A DNA stretch of 64,000 bases, taken from Gp6-AA40 sp035263125. GTDB taxonomy: Bacteria; Acidobacteriota; Vicinamibacteria; Vicinamibacterales; UBA2999. Where the stretch lies: the NCBI GenBank assembly GCA_035263125.1, contig DATFRP010000197.1, forward strand, positions 36,212-100,211, in the 5' to 3' direction. Of the stretch, positions 46,609-55,668 are shown piece after piece (position 1 is the stretch's first letter; the number at the start of each line of letters is the position of its first letter). The position numbers and the translations under genes are program-made. The notes beneath the pieces are model-generated. The model saw nothing but the letters and a program-made list of their open reading frames with translations, made no database searches and was not told the origin of the DNA.

Positions 46609-48072
46609 ATGCGGATCTCACGACCTGATGTCGCAGCGATCATCGCCATCGTGGCTGTGAGCGGGTGCGCCGTCGGTCCGAAGTACCACACCCCCTCGGC
46701 GCCGGTTCCTCCGACCTACAAGGAAGCTGCAACTGATTCCGCATCGAACCAGGAGTGGAAGGTGGCCACCCCGCAGGATGCGATGCGGCGCGGGACATGG
46801 TGGGAGATGTTCGGCGACCCCGAGCTCAACGCCCTCGAAGAACAGGTCAATGGGAGCAATCAGAACATCGCGCAGGCGTACGAGAACTACATGGCGGCAC
46901 GCGCGCTCATCGAGCAGGCGCGCGCGCAGCGGGTTCCGACCGTCACGACGAGCCCGACGATCCAGCGCTCACGCTCGTCGGCGACCCTCGGCCTCGGCAC
47001 CTCATCGGCTGCATCGGGAGGAATCGGAACCGGCCGGCCCGTGAACGAGTTCGCGCTTCCGGTTGCCGCGTCGTGGGAACCGGATCTCTGGGGCAGGATC
47101 AGGAACACGATCAATCAGAACCGCTACGCCGCGCAGGTCAGCGCCGCCGATCTCGAGAACGTGCGGCTCCTGCAACAGTCGACGCTGGCCCAGACCTTCT
47201 TCGCGCTGCGCGGGCAGGATGCGCTGCTGACCGTGCTGGACGAGATCGTCTCGGCAGACAGTAAGGCGGTCGACTTCGCTCGCGCGCAGTACGAAACCGG
47301 CATCGGCACCCGACTCTCACTCGTTCAGGCGGAAAACGCTCTGGCGACCGCTGAAGCGGCGGCCGCCGGCGCCTCACTCGCCCGTGCCCAGGACGAGCAT
47401 GCAATCGCCGTCCTGCTCGGCAAACCGCCCGCCGAGTTCTCGCTGCCACAACGGCCGCTCGACGCCGTTCCGCCCGAGGTCCCCCCTGGGGTTCCGTCGG
47501 AACTGCTCGAGCGGCGTCCCGACATCGCCGCTGCCGAGCGATTGATGGCCGAAGCCAACGCCCAACTCGGTCTCGCGTACGCGGCGTACTATCCGACGGT
47601 CACGCTCTCAGCGAGTGCCGGCTTCGAATCGTCGTCGGTGGTGCAGTGGCTCTCGTGGCCGAGCCGTTTGTGGGCATTTGGCGCATCAGCGGCGCAGACG
47701 ATCTTCGATGGCGGCCTGCGGCGGGCGACCGTGCAGCAATTCACCGCAGCGTACGATGCAGACGTCGCGTCGTATCGGCAGACGGTGCTCACCGCGTTCC
47801 AGCAGGTCGAGGATTCGCTCGCGGCGGAACGGATCCTCGCCGAGCAGACCGACAAACAGCAGCAGGCCGTTACCTCCGCCCAGGAATTCTTTCGGCTCGC
47901 CAACGATCGCTACCAGACCGGTATCGACCCGTATCTCAACGTGCTCACCGCCCAGACGACGCTCCTGTCGGGCCAGCAGGCGCTCGCGAGTCTCCAGACC
48001 GAGCGAATGACGTCGATCGTGCAACTGATCGCCGCGCTCGGCGGAGGCTGGAATCGCTCGCAGTTGCCCTGA
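46609..48072 (+). CDS. outer-membrane efflux channel (OprM/NodT family)
   Basis: 487 aa. The signal ends near VSGCAVGPKY, a lipobox plus the family start motif (CAVGPKYxxP). Two TolC-type repeats follow with long helices: NQNIAQAYENYMAARALI and ARAQYETGIGTRLSLVQAENAL in the first, FRLANDRYQTGIDPYLNVLTAQTTLL in the second. RPDI-A-AAERLMAEAN is a conserved family marker. It forms the trimeric exit duct for the pump; last gene of the operon. Confidence 0.94.
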   Translation: MRISRPDVAAIIAIVAVSGCAVGPKYHTPSAPVPPTYKEAATDSASNQEWKVATPQDAMRRGTWWEMFGDPELNALEEQVNGSNQNIAQAYENYMAARALIEQARAQRVPTVTTSPTIQRSRSSATLGLGTSSAASGGIGTGRPVNEFALPVAASWEPDLWGRIRNTINQNRYAAQVSAADLENVRLLQQSTLAQTFFALRGQDALLTVLDEIVSADSKAVDFARAQYETGIGTRLSLVQAENALATAEAAAAGASLARAQDEHAIAVLLGKPPAEFSLPQRPLDAVPPEVPPGVPSELLERRPDIAAAERLMAEANAQLGLAYAAYYPTVTLSASAGFESSSVVQWLSWPSRLWAFGASAAQTIFDGGLRRATVQQFTAAYDADVASYRQTVLTAFQQVEDSLAAERILAEQTDKQQQAVTSAQEFFRLANDRYQTGIDPYLNVLTAQTTLLSGQQALASLQTERMTSIVQLIAALGGGWNRSQLP

Positions 48073-48098
48073 CCTGCGTACCGTGCGGACGGTACAAT
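48069..48098 (+). promoter_or_regulatory. candidate sigma-70 promoter for the unknown 606-aa gene
   Basis: CTGACC at 48069-48074 (4 of 6 to TTGACA), an 18-bp spacer, then TACAAT at 48093-48098 (5 of 6 to TATAAT). It is about 24 nt before the GTG at 48122, at the very end of the efflux gene. Match by eye only. Confidence 0.35.
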
Positions 48099-48121
48099 CA
48101 CGCCTCGACTTGTTTCGATCC

Positions 48122-49942
48122 GTGACTCTTCATCCGTTCCTTGCGCCGGAAGAGCGGCCGGCCGGACCGCGTGCCGGTCATGTGCCGTTCCAGGCACACG
48201 TCGAACTGCTCCAGTTCTTCCTGGCTGGTCGCGATGAGATCGTCGAGAGAATACAGGGGCTGTTGAACGCCCAGCGAAAGCCGATCGAGTACTTGCAAGA
48301 CGGTTCCCTGCTGTCTCGTCACTTCGAGGATTGCTTCTTCATCGGCGTCACCCAGAGCCAGTCGCGCCTCAGAGGTGAGTTGGAAGAGACGCACTGGGCA
48401 GCAGGATTCAAGCCTCGTGAACTTGCAGGTCTGCACAACGGCCTGATCGATCCCGCGGAGATGATGATTCGCGCCTTTCATATGTGGCGGCAGACGCGTT
48501 GGCCCGGTCGCAATGGCCGCGTCCATTACGCGCACACGCTGTTCCACTTGTATGTGATTCGTTGCCTCACGCTGTTGAGCATGCGTTTGTGGGATGGCGA
48601 ATCGAGCGGCGTCGGAGATCGACTCTCACACATTCAAGGTGTGCTCGATCAACTCTGGACAATCGCACCGGCTGATCAACCGGTGCTCGTGCGCGATGCG
48701 CGATGGCTGATCCAGATGGCCCAGAGCCCCGCGACCGATGACTTGGGGGTCTATTTCGAAATCGCGAAACAGATCGCCGAGAGCTTTTCGGAAGAAGACC
48801 GGATCGAGATTCACAAAGCCGGCGCTCGAATGGCGGCAGGCCACTTGCGTTCACAGATTCGGCACTACTCCATGAAGAAGGCCGTGTCTCTTGACGAGAA
48901 GAGCCTGGTTCTGAGTACTCGCAACACCAATGCGCTTGATTTCGCCCTGCTGATTCAGGATCTCGTGCCGCTGCTCGGGGCGTACGAACACGCCTTGCGC
49001 AGTGAAGATGGCCGGAAGCGGTTCGAATTGGCAGACGCCATCTGTCAGGGCGTTTCTCCTGATCCAGAGTTGTTCCTGAATCGCGTCGAGTTGTTGGGTG
49101 CGTACAGCATGATCGAGCATCTCTTCATCACGACCGATCGCGATCGGCACGCTGTGTATACGCCGATAGGGCAGCGACACGTTCGGCTGCTCCAGGAATA
49201 CGAAGCACGGATCGGTCGCATGTCGAAGCCGTTGTATGACGATTGTCCGCACTTCAGGCCGGTGGCCGGCGCGTATTCTCCCTATGGGGTCCTGTATGGG
49301 TTTTCAACTGATCTCATCGAACACATGACACTCAAAGCGTCGCAGCCTGATGCCGCGAAACACTTTGGTCTGGAAGATGTCTTCGTCGGTGAGGATGCCA
49401 ACACCGGCAAGCTTGCGTGGGTGCGCGGCTGGCGGAAGTTACCGCACCTCAAACCGGACGTGGAAAAGCTGTTCGACTACCCCCAGCAGTTTGCCGAAGA
49501 CGTCTTCAATCGGATCGAGCACGCGCTGCGCACACGCGCGTCAGGTGACGAGGCGAACGCTGTCGATCAGACCGGGCGCCTGTTCGTCGTGGACGATCGA
49601 CAGACTGATTCGAAGCTGTCATTGATTCCGGATCTTTCTGTCTCGTATATCCGATCGTCGGACAGTCAGATGGTGGCCGCCCTGAAGGCCGAGCCGTATG
49701 ACGAGACTCGTCTCCTGAGCGATCGGCGTGAGGGCAGGTGCCTTCTCAGTTACAAGACATCGAGCGGATGGGTTTCCATTACGAAGGAAATCCTCACTGA
49801 AGTCTTAGGGGCAGGACGCGATGTGAAGATTATTGGACTTCCACCTGCAGCCGTTGGCGCGTTGAAGTTGATGTGTCCCAATCTGGTTGTTCTTCCTGAG
49901 AACGTTCCTCCCAGCCACTCAGGGGTAAACTTTCACACATGA
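48122..49942 (+). CDS. unrecognised 606-aa protein
   Basis: Start GTG 48122 is chosen because the in-frame GTG at 48083 lies before a likely -10 box; neither has a clear ribosome site. No signal peptide or membrane helix: apparently cytoplasmic. The middle (about 100-450) is helical with WPGRNGRVHYAHTLFHLYVIRC, LSMRLWDG and YDDCPHFRPVAGAYSPYGVLYGF; the C-terminal ~130 residues look like a separate beta/alpha domain (LLSYKTSSGWVSITKE, then IIGLPPAAVGALKLMCPN). Its codons use more A/T at third positions than neighbours, by eye, suggesting acquisition. The stop overlaps the yceI start (ATGA). No function can be assigned. Confidence 0.75.
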   Translation: MTLHPFLAPEERPAGPRAGHVPFQAHVELLQFFLAGRDEIVERIQGLLNAQRKPIEYLQDGSLLSRHFEDCFFIGVTQSQSRLRGELEETHWAAGFKPRELAGLHNGLIDPAEMMIRAFHMWRQTRWPGRNGRVHYAHTLFHLYVIRCLTLLSMRLWDGESSGVGDRLSHIQGVLDQLWTIAPADQPVLVRDARWLIQMAQSPATDDLGVYFEIAKQIAESFSEEDRIEIHKAGARMAAGHLRSQIRHYSMKKAVSLDEKSLVLSTRNTNALDFALLIQDLVPLLGAYEHALRSEDGRKRFELADAICQGVSPDPELFLNRVELLGAYSMIEHLFITTDRDRHAVYTPIGQRHVRLLQEYEARIGRMSKPLYDDCPHFRPVAGAYSPYGVLYGFSTDLIEHMTLKASQPDAAKHFGLEDVFVGEDANTGKLAWVRGWRKLPHLKPDVEKLFDYPQQFAEDVFNRIEHALRTRASGDEANAVDQTGRLFVVDDRQTDSKLSLIPDLSVSYIRSSDSQMVAALKAEPYDETRLLSDRREGRCLLSYKTSSGWVSITKEILTEVLGAGRDVKIIGLPPAAVGALKLMCPNLVVLPENVPPSHSGVNFHT

Positions 49943-50553
49943 GGGCGATCCGTATCGTGGCGTTCGTGACGCTCACAGCGATCGTGGCGGCACAAGCGCC
50001 TGATGCGCTCGTCATCGATCCAGGGCAGACCACGATCACGCTGCACGTGGGCCGCGCTGGTGTGCTCTCTTTCGCGGGCCACGATCACGAGGTCGTCGTG
50101 CCGGCGGTGCAGGGACAGATCATGCTGGACCGCACGCAAATCAGTCGATCGAGTGTGTCGGCGACGTTTGATGCGACGGCCATGAAAGTCACCGGAAAAG
50201 GCGAACCGTCCGAGGATGTGCCTGAAGTTCAGCGGGTGATGCTCAGTGACCGAGTGCTGGATGTGCAGCGCTATCCGACGATCACGTTTCAATCACGCCA
50301 GGTGTCCGTCGCGAAGCAGTCCGCCGATCAGATGACCATTCGCATCACCGGAGATCTGACACTTCACGGCGTCACACGGCCGTTGGACGTGCCGGTGACG
50401 ATGCAGCTCAACGCCGACGGGCTTCGCGCCACCGGAAAGACCACCGTTCAGCAATCGCAGTTCGGTATCCGACCCGTGACCGCGGGCGGTGGCACCGTGC
50501 GCGTGAAAGACGAAGTCGACGTCACGTTCTCGATCACGGCGAAGCGGCGTTGA
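49939..50553 (+). CDS. YceI family protein
   Basis: 204 aa. Signal peptide to about residue 19 (IVAAQ). YceI fold: FAGHDHEVVVPAVQGQI, SDRVLDVQRYPTITFQSR, ITGDLTLHGVTRPLDVPV, FGIRPVTAGGGTVRVKDEVDVTF. The family is a periplasmic lipocalin-like barrel that binds long isoprenoids. The HDH in AGHDH is distinctive of many acidobacterial members. It overlaps the unknown upstream gene by 4 nt, so the two should be translated together. Confidence 0.9.
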   Translation: MRAIRIVAFVTLTAIVAAQAPDALVIDPGQTTITLHVGRAGVLSFAGHDHEVVVPAVQGQIMLDRTQISRSSVSATFDATAMKVTGKGEPSEDVPEVQRVMLSDRVLDVQRYPTITFQSRQVSVAKQSADQMTIRITGDLTLHGVTRPLDVPVTMQLNADGLRATGKTTVQQSQFGIRPVTAGGGTVRVKDEVDVTFSITAKRR

Positions 50554-50566
50554 GCCTCGCGCGTTA

Positions 50567-50825
50567 CGGATTAACAGGAGAAACGGAGAAACGGAGATCG
50601 GACGGAGATGGCCGCTCACTTACAGGCGATGCGCGGGTGTGGGCGCCTGCCGAAGGCAGGCGCATGGGGCGAGAGCCGCTCACGAAAACAAGCGCCGCCA
50701 GAATCTGAAACCGCGTTTGTTTTCGCGAGCGGCTCTCGTCCCATGCGACCCACCCGCGGGCAGAGTCCATCGCGAGAATGGAGCCTCCGTCTGACCTCCG
50801 TTGCTCCGTGCCTCCTGTTATTCCG
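50567..50825. repeat. large imperfect inverted repeat
   Basis: The left arm (50567-about 50690) and right arm (about 50702-50825) are near mirror images around 50696. Matching blocks: aacaggag / ctcctgtt, acggag runs / ctccgt runs, gcgggtgtggg / cccacccgc, and gagagccgctcacgaaaacaag / tttgttttcgcgagcggctctc. It fills most of the 356-nt gap between yceI and the next gene; open frames on both strands mirror each other, which is a sign of the symmetry, not of genes. Confidence 0.8.
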
Positions 50826-50909
50826 TGCCTCCGCAACCTCCGGTTCTTCCTCAACAGCTCAAGATCTGAGCTACGCTGTGGCGACCACGCCGCGCGCATG
50901 GAGCTTCAG

Positions 50910-51908
50910 ATGAGAGGTCGACTGGCCGCAATCGGAATCGCGCTCACCATCGTCATTCCGGCGCTGGCTCAGAGCCACTACACACCGCCGCGAACGCCCT
51001 GGGGCGATCCCGATCTGCAGGGGCTCTGGCCGGGCAACATGGGCGTGCCGATGCAGCGGCCTGTCGACTTTGGCGATCGTACGCAGCTCTCTGACACGGA
51101 ATTCGCGCGGCGAGAGACGCAGGCCGCCGCACAGGCCAAAGCCGACCACGAGCTTTTCGTGAGACCTGGCGACGGTGGCACGGGCATCGGCGGGCCGTCT
51201 CATTGGGTCGAACGCGGACGACCGACGCGCCAGGCATCGCTCATCATCGATCCGCCGAACGGCCGGCTACCGGCCCTCACACCCGAGGCCGAGCGCCGCC
51301 GCAAGGACGCGAGAGGCGGTCGCGGCTTCACTGGCGAATGGCGCGGCGAAGCGGACTCGTTCGAGGATCTCAACATCTACTACCGCTGCATCACTCGGGG
51401 CGTCCTCGGTTCGGTCATCCCGGTGATCTACAGCAACGGCAACGAGATCGTCCAGGCGCCGGGCTACGTGGTCTTCCGCAACGAGATGATTCACGAGGCC
51501 CGCGTCATCCCGCTCGATGGCCGTCCGCATTCCGGCGCGGCGATCCGGATGTACATGGGCGATTCGCGCGGGCACTGGGACGGCGACACGCTCGTCGTCG
51601 AGACGACGAACCTCACCGACAAGGTAGCGATCGGATCGAACGGCGCCGGCTATCCTGGAGACCCCGGCTACCACAGCCAGGCGTTGCGTCTCACCGAGCG
51701 CTTCACGCGCACGGGTGAGAACACCATGGACTACACCGCAACAGTCGACGATCCGCAGACGTGGATCAAACCGTGGACGCTGCTCATCGCCCTCACTCGC
51801 AGCCGCGATGCTGCGCTCTATGAATACGCCTGTCACGAGGGGAACTACGCAATGCGCAACATCCTGAGCGGGGCTCGTGCAGACGAGGCGGCGAAGCGCG
51901 CACGCTAG
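50910..51908 (+). CDS. secreted hypothetical protein with GxWDGDTLVVET domain
   Basis: 332 aa from ATG 50910, with GGAG six bases upstream; an ATG at 50898 is also in frame. Signal peptide to about residue 20 (PALAQ). The mature part begins YTPPRTPWGDPDLQGLW and carries GDSRGHWDGDTLVVETTNL, ERFTRTGENTMDYTATVDDP and a CHEGNYAMRNIL end. This family is common and uncharacterised in acidobacteria; the same core is in the genes at 15900 and 34906. Alone here between the inverted repeat and the adaptor cluster. Confidence 0.82.
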   Translation: MRGRLAAIGIALTIVIPALAQSHYTPPRTPWGDPDLQGLWPGNMGVPMQRPVDFGDRTQLSDTEFARRETQAAAQAKADHELFVRPGDGGTGIGGPSHWVERGRPTRQASLIIDPPNGRLPALTPEAERRRKDARGGRGFTGEWRGEADSFEDLNIYYRCITRGVLGSVIPVIYSNGNEIVQAPGYVVFRNEMIHEARVIPLDGRPHSGAAIRMYMGDSRGHWDGDTLVVETTNLTDKVAIGSNGAGYPGDPGYHSQALRLTERFTRTGENTMDYTATVDDPQTWIKPWTLLIALTRSRDAALYEYACHEGNYAMRNILSGARADEAAKRAR

Positions 51909-52007
51909 CATCCCTCGTACGCCAATCTCATCAGTGCGAGTGACGCCGCTTCTTCATTGATTTCGGTGCAAGCGCAGCAGCCCAAATCGCGTGTCATGGA
52001 GTCTAAG

Positions 52008-53111
52008 ATGGCGACCAGCATGCGTGTCCTCCTGGTCGGCCTTTGTGGCGCCGCCGTCCTGTGTGGCCCTGCCGCAGCCTGTTCCGGGCCCCGCGCCCCG
52101 GCAGTCGAGACGCGCGCGACAGCATCGCCCCGTGCAGTGACCGAGCCCGGCGCCGCGGCGCGATCGCAGACGATCCGGTGGACAGGCACGCTCGAGGCCG
52201 TCCGATCGACACGCGTCGCAGTACCGCAGGTGACGGGACCAACCTACCGGATGACGCTCACGCGGATCGTCCGCAACGGGGCGACCGTGGCGAAAGGAGA
52301 CGTCATCGCCGAATTCGATCCACTCGAGCAGATCGATCAGGCGCGGCAAAGCGCTGCGAAATACGACGATCTCGCCCATCAGGTCCGACAGCGAACGGCC
52401 GACAACGCCGCCAATGCCGAACAACGCCAGCTCGAGCGGGAGCAGGCGGAGGCCGATCTCGCCAAGGCGCGGCTCGATGTCAGTAAGGCACCGGTCCTCG
52501 GCGAAATCGAGGCGCAGCAGAACACGATCCGGCTGGCCAAGGCCCAGGCGAAAGTCGAGAGTCTCCGGGTGACGCAGCCGCAGGAGGAACGAGCCGATCG
52601 AGCCGCTCTTCGAATCCTCGAATTGCAGCGCGACCGCCAGCGCGCCGCACAGGATCGCGCGCGCGCGAACCTCGAGAAGCTGCGGGTCAAAGCCCCTCTT
52701 TCCGGGATGGTGGCGCTTTCCACCTTCTACAACAACGGCTCGATGGTTCGACCGCAGGCGGGAGACCAGCTGTACCGGAACAACACGCTTCTGAACATCT
52801 TCGATCCAGGCGAGATGCTCGTGAGGGTCAATGTGGCCGAGCCCGACGGCGCCCTGCTCAAGCCCGGTCTGAACGCAAAGGTCTTCGTCGACGCGTATCC
52901 CGACATGACACTTGGCGCGCGGTTCGTTGCCGCAAGCCCCGTGGCGGCCTCTGCCGCGCTGGGCCGTGGCGTCAAGACCTTCATGGCGGTCTTCCGACTC
53001 GAAGGATCCGATCCGCGTCTGATGCCTGACCTGTCGGCTGCAATCGTGTTCAACGTCGGCGAAAGGACGACTGCACCTTCCGAGCTTGCGTCGGCGGGAG
53101 TGGTGCGGTGA
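52008..53111 (+). CDS. HlyD/MacA-type periplasmic adaptor 1, probable lipoprotein
   Basis: 367 aa from ATG 52008 (GGAG six bases before); other in-frame ATGs at 51996 and 52020. Signal ends in a possible lipobox (AAAC). An adaptor fold follows: RWTGTLEAVRSTRVAVPQV, a long coiled coil (about 110-215, many ERADRAALRILELQ-type heptads), VKAPLSGMVAL and a barrel. It lacks the extended end of MacA. First of four genes joined by 4-nt overlaps that end in a MacB-type permease. Confidence 0.85.
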   Translation: MATSMRVLLVGLCGAAVLCGPAAACSGPRAPAVETRATASPRAVTEPGAAARSQTIRWTGTLEAVRSTRVAVPQVTGPTYRMTLTRIVRNGATVAKGDVIAEFDPLEQIDQARQSAAKYDDLAHQVRQRTADNAANAEQRQLEREQAEADLAKARLDVSKAPVLGEIEAQQNTIRLAKAQAKVESLRVTQPQEERADRAALRILELQRDRQRAAQDRARANLEKLRVKAPLSGMVALSTFYNNGSMVRPQAGDQLYRNNTLLNIFDPGEMLVRVNVAEPDGALLKPGLNAKVFVDAYPDMTLGARFVAASPVAASAALGRGVKTFMAVFRLEGSDPRLMPDLSAAIVFNVGERTTAPSELASAGVVR

Positions 53112-54379
53112 GCCGCTTCCGAATCATCGCAATCATCGTCATCACGGCCTCGGTCGCCGTTGCGGTGTGGGTCGGCACCGTGCAGTTCAGGGCCAGCGAG
53201 CGGGCCGCGTTGCCAATTGCGCCCGTTCGTTCGGGTGAATTCGTTGCAGTCATTCGCGCCAGGGGTCAGATTCAAGCGGATCGATCGGTACCGGTCTATG
53301 CCCCGCTCGTGCAGGATCTGCGAATCGCCTGGATGACACCTGCCAGCGAGCGCGTCGTGGAAGGGGCGTCGCTGATTCGCTTCGATTCGAGTACGGCCGA
53401 GCGCGATCTGATTCAACGGCGCGCGGCCGCCGAAAAGGCGCGCGCCGGCCTGGACAAGGAAATCGCAGAAGCCAAATCCGCTGCCGAGCACGACCGGCAT
53501 GATCTGAACGATGCACGCCTGGCGGTCGAGCTGGCACAGCTCGACACAGCAGACAGTGATTTCGTGGCCCGTCTGGACGCCGAGCGGCATCGTATCGACC
53601 TCGGTGTCGCGCGCCAGAAACTCAAACAGCTTGAAGCCGAGGTGGCCGAGCGTGAGGCGTCGCGAGAGTCGAAGCTGGCGTCGCTTCGGCGACAGCTCGA
53701 GGCAGCAGAGATGTGGGTCCGGCTCGTCGAGGGTCAGATCGAGCGGATGGACATTCATGCGCCGATTTCGGGATTCCCGATCTACACCGCCAATCGGAAC
53801 TCGCTGGCTGCGCAGGTGAGCGGCGCCACGCAGCCTTACCGCGTCGGCGACCAGGTGCCCGCAGGCATGAACCTCGCGACCATTCCCGATTTGTCCTCGC
53901 TCCTGATCGACGCGTCCGTGGAAGAGATCGATCGCGGCCGGATGCGCGTGGGCGACGAGGTCATCGTCCGCATCGATGCACTGCCCGAGGTGTCGATTCC
54001 AGCGAAGCTGACGACGATCTCACCGCTGGCAGAAATATCGCTCGACTCGCGCGGTCGCGAGTTTCACGTGTACGCGGCGCTCGGCTCGCGCGGTGACGAG
54101 CGAATCAGGCCGGGCATGAACGGCACTCTCGATGTCGTCATCAAGCGGATTCCCTCGGCGACGATCGTCCCGGCGAAGGCGCTGTTCACCCGCCGCGGAA
54201 AGCCCACGATCTATGCCGTCTCGTCGGACGGGTTCAAACCAATCGAAGTCGAGGTCCTTGCGCGCAACCCCGACGAGGTCGCGGTGAAAGGTGTGAGCGC
54301 CAACGCGCGGGTCGCCACGGTCGATCCGCTGTTGGATGCCGTCAACGAGGCGGCGTTCGCAGGCACCGGCAGCAAATGA
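53108..54379 (+). CDS. HlyD/MacA-type periplasmic adaptor 2
   Basis: 423 aa from GTG 53108, overlapping adaptor 1. One N-terminal membrane helix (about 5-22). Lipoyl half (VIRARGQIQADRSVPVYAP), coiled hairpin (about 100-205), second half (IDMDIHAPISGFPIY-like, WVRLVEGQIERM before it), then a beta-barrel (VDASVEEIDRGRMRVGDEV) and VVIKRIPSATIVPAKALF. Typical MacA-like layout. Start overlap implies a fixed stoichiometry with its neighbours. Confidence 0.88.
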   Translation: MSRFRIIAIIVITASVAVAVWVGTVQFRASERAALPIAPVRSGEFVAVIRARGQIQADRSVPVYAPLVQDLRIAWMTPASERVVEGASLIRFDSSTAERDLIQRRAAAEKARAGLDKEIAEAKSAAEHDRHDLNDARLAVELAQLDTADSDFVARLDAERHRIDLGVARQKLKQLEAEVAEREASRESKLASLRRQLEAAEMWVRLVEGQIERMDIHAPISGFPIYTANRNSLAAQVSGATQPYRVGDQVPAGMNLATIPDLSSLLIDASVEEIDRGRMRVGDEVIVRIDALPEVSIPAKLTTISPLAEISLDSRGREFHVYAALGSRGDERIRPGMNGTLDVVIKRIPSATIVPAKALFTRRGKPTIYAVSSDGFKPIEVEVLARNPDEVAVKGVSANARVATVDPLLDAVNEAAFAGTGSK

Positions 54380-55668
54380 TTCGCCGCGCCATTGGCCTCG
54401 TGGCGCTATCGGGCGCGATCATCGCCGCTGGCTTCGGCGCGGGCCGCGGATTACGCGTGGCCATGAACGCGCTCGCCGAGAAAGACGACAGCACTGTGCC
54501 GACGACAACCGTCCGGCGCACCGGTGTGGCCATCGAAGTGTCCACACGCGGCGAGCTACAGGGCGGCGGCTCGCGACCATTGATCGTGCCCAGGGCAGGC
54601 GTGTCGGAGCTGCCGATCACCTTCCTTCGCGACACTGGTGCACTCGTCAAGGCAGGCGACGTCGTCGCGACGTTCGATGCCAACAGTCAGCAGTTCGATC
54701 TGGCGGAGGCGGAGGCCGATCTCGAGGAAGCGAGACAGCAGCAGATCAAAGCTGAAGCCGAGACGCTCGTCGCGCTCGAAAAGGCGCGCCTCGAGGTTGC
54801 GACCAGTGAGGCTGACGTCAGGATCTCGGAGCTCGACCAGCGCGAGAACGATTTCCTGGGATCGGTGCAGAAACGAAAGAAGGAGATCGCGCTCGAGCAG
54901 GCGCGCAATCACCACGAGCAGGCGCGCGTCGACCTCGCGCATCGCGAGGAGGCGAAGCAAACCGGTGTCGATGTGCAGCGGGCGGCCGTCAGGGAGGCCC
55001 AAGCCAAAGTGGACACGACGCGCCAGACGATCGAGGGCTTGACCCTGCGAGCGCCGACATCGGGCTACGTGCAGCTGGCCGAGAACACCAACGGGGTCAG
55101 CGTGCTGTTCTACGGTATGCAGGTGCCGACGTTTCAACTCGGCGACTCGGCGCGTCCCGGTCAAGTGGTCGCGCAGATTCCCGACATGAGCAGCTGGGAG
55201 GTGAGCACCCAGATTCAGGAGACCGACCGCGCGTTTCTGCAAGTCGGTCAGCGGGCCATCGTCCGTCCCAAGGCCCTGCCGGGGAAGGAATTCGAAGGCC
55301 ACATCAGCGTGCTTGGCGGATCTGCCGGGAGCGCCTGGAACCGCACGTTCAACTGTCGTATCTCCCTCGATCGCGCCGACGACGGTCTCCGACCGGGGCT
55401 GAGCGTCGACGTCGTGATCCGCGTCGAAACGCTCGACAACGTTCTGTGGGTGCCGTCCCAGGCCGTGTTCCAGAGGGAAGGACGCTGGTTCGTCTATCGG
55501 CAGGCGCCCGAGGGCTTTGTCACCCATCCGGTCACACTGATCCGGCGAACCGAAAGTCAGGCAGTCGTACGAGGGATCGGCGAGGGCGTGACGATCGCGC
55601 TGGCGGAGCCGGGCAAACGGAAGCAGAGCACGCGGTCGACGGGTCCGCTCGGAGCGCTCGGCAAATGA
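54376..55668 (+). CDS. HlyD/MacA-type periplasmic adaptor 3
   Basis: 430 aa from ATG 54376, overlapping adaptor 2. Membrane helix near residues 5-25. Adaptor order: VSTRGELQGGGSRPLIVPRAG, VKAGDVVATFDANSQQFDLAEAE, a coiled coil rich in Glu/Arg (about 115-215), LRAPTSGYVQLAENTNG, then barrel (TQIQETDRAFLQVGQRA) and DNVLWVPSQAVF. Related to but clearly distinct from the two upstream adaptors. Overlaps the permease start (ATGA). Confidence 0.88.
   Translation: MIRRAIGLVALSGAIIAAGFGAGRGLRVAMNALAEKDDSTVPTTTVRRTGVAIEVSTRGELQGGGSRPLIVPRAGVSELPITFLRDTGALVKAGDVVATFDANSQQFDLAEAEADLEEARQQQIKAEAETLVALEKARLEVATSEADVRISELDQRENDFLGSVQKRKKEIALEQARNHHEQARVDLAHREEAKQTGVDVQRAAVREAQAKVDTTRQTIEGLTLRAPTSGYVQLAENTNGVSVLFYGMQVPTFQLGDSARPGQVVAQIPDMSSWEVSTQIQETDRAFLQVGQRAIVRPKALPGKEFEGHISVLGGSAGSAWNRTFNCRISLDRADDGLRPGLSVDVVIRVETLDNVLWVPSQAVFQREGRWFVYRQAPEGFVTHPVTLIRRTESQAVVRGIGEGVTIALAEPGKRKQSTRSTGPLGALGK

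Noticed and set aside
50564..50899. Open frames on both strands in the yceI downstream gap
   Set aside because: The two translations mirror each other because of the inverted repeat; not proteins.
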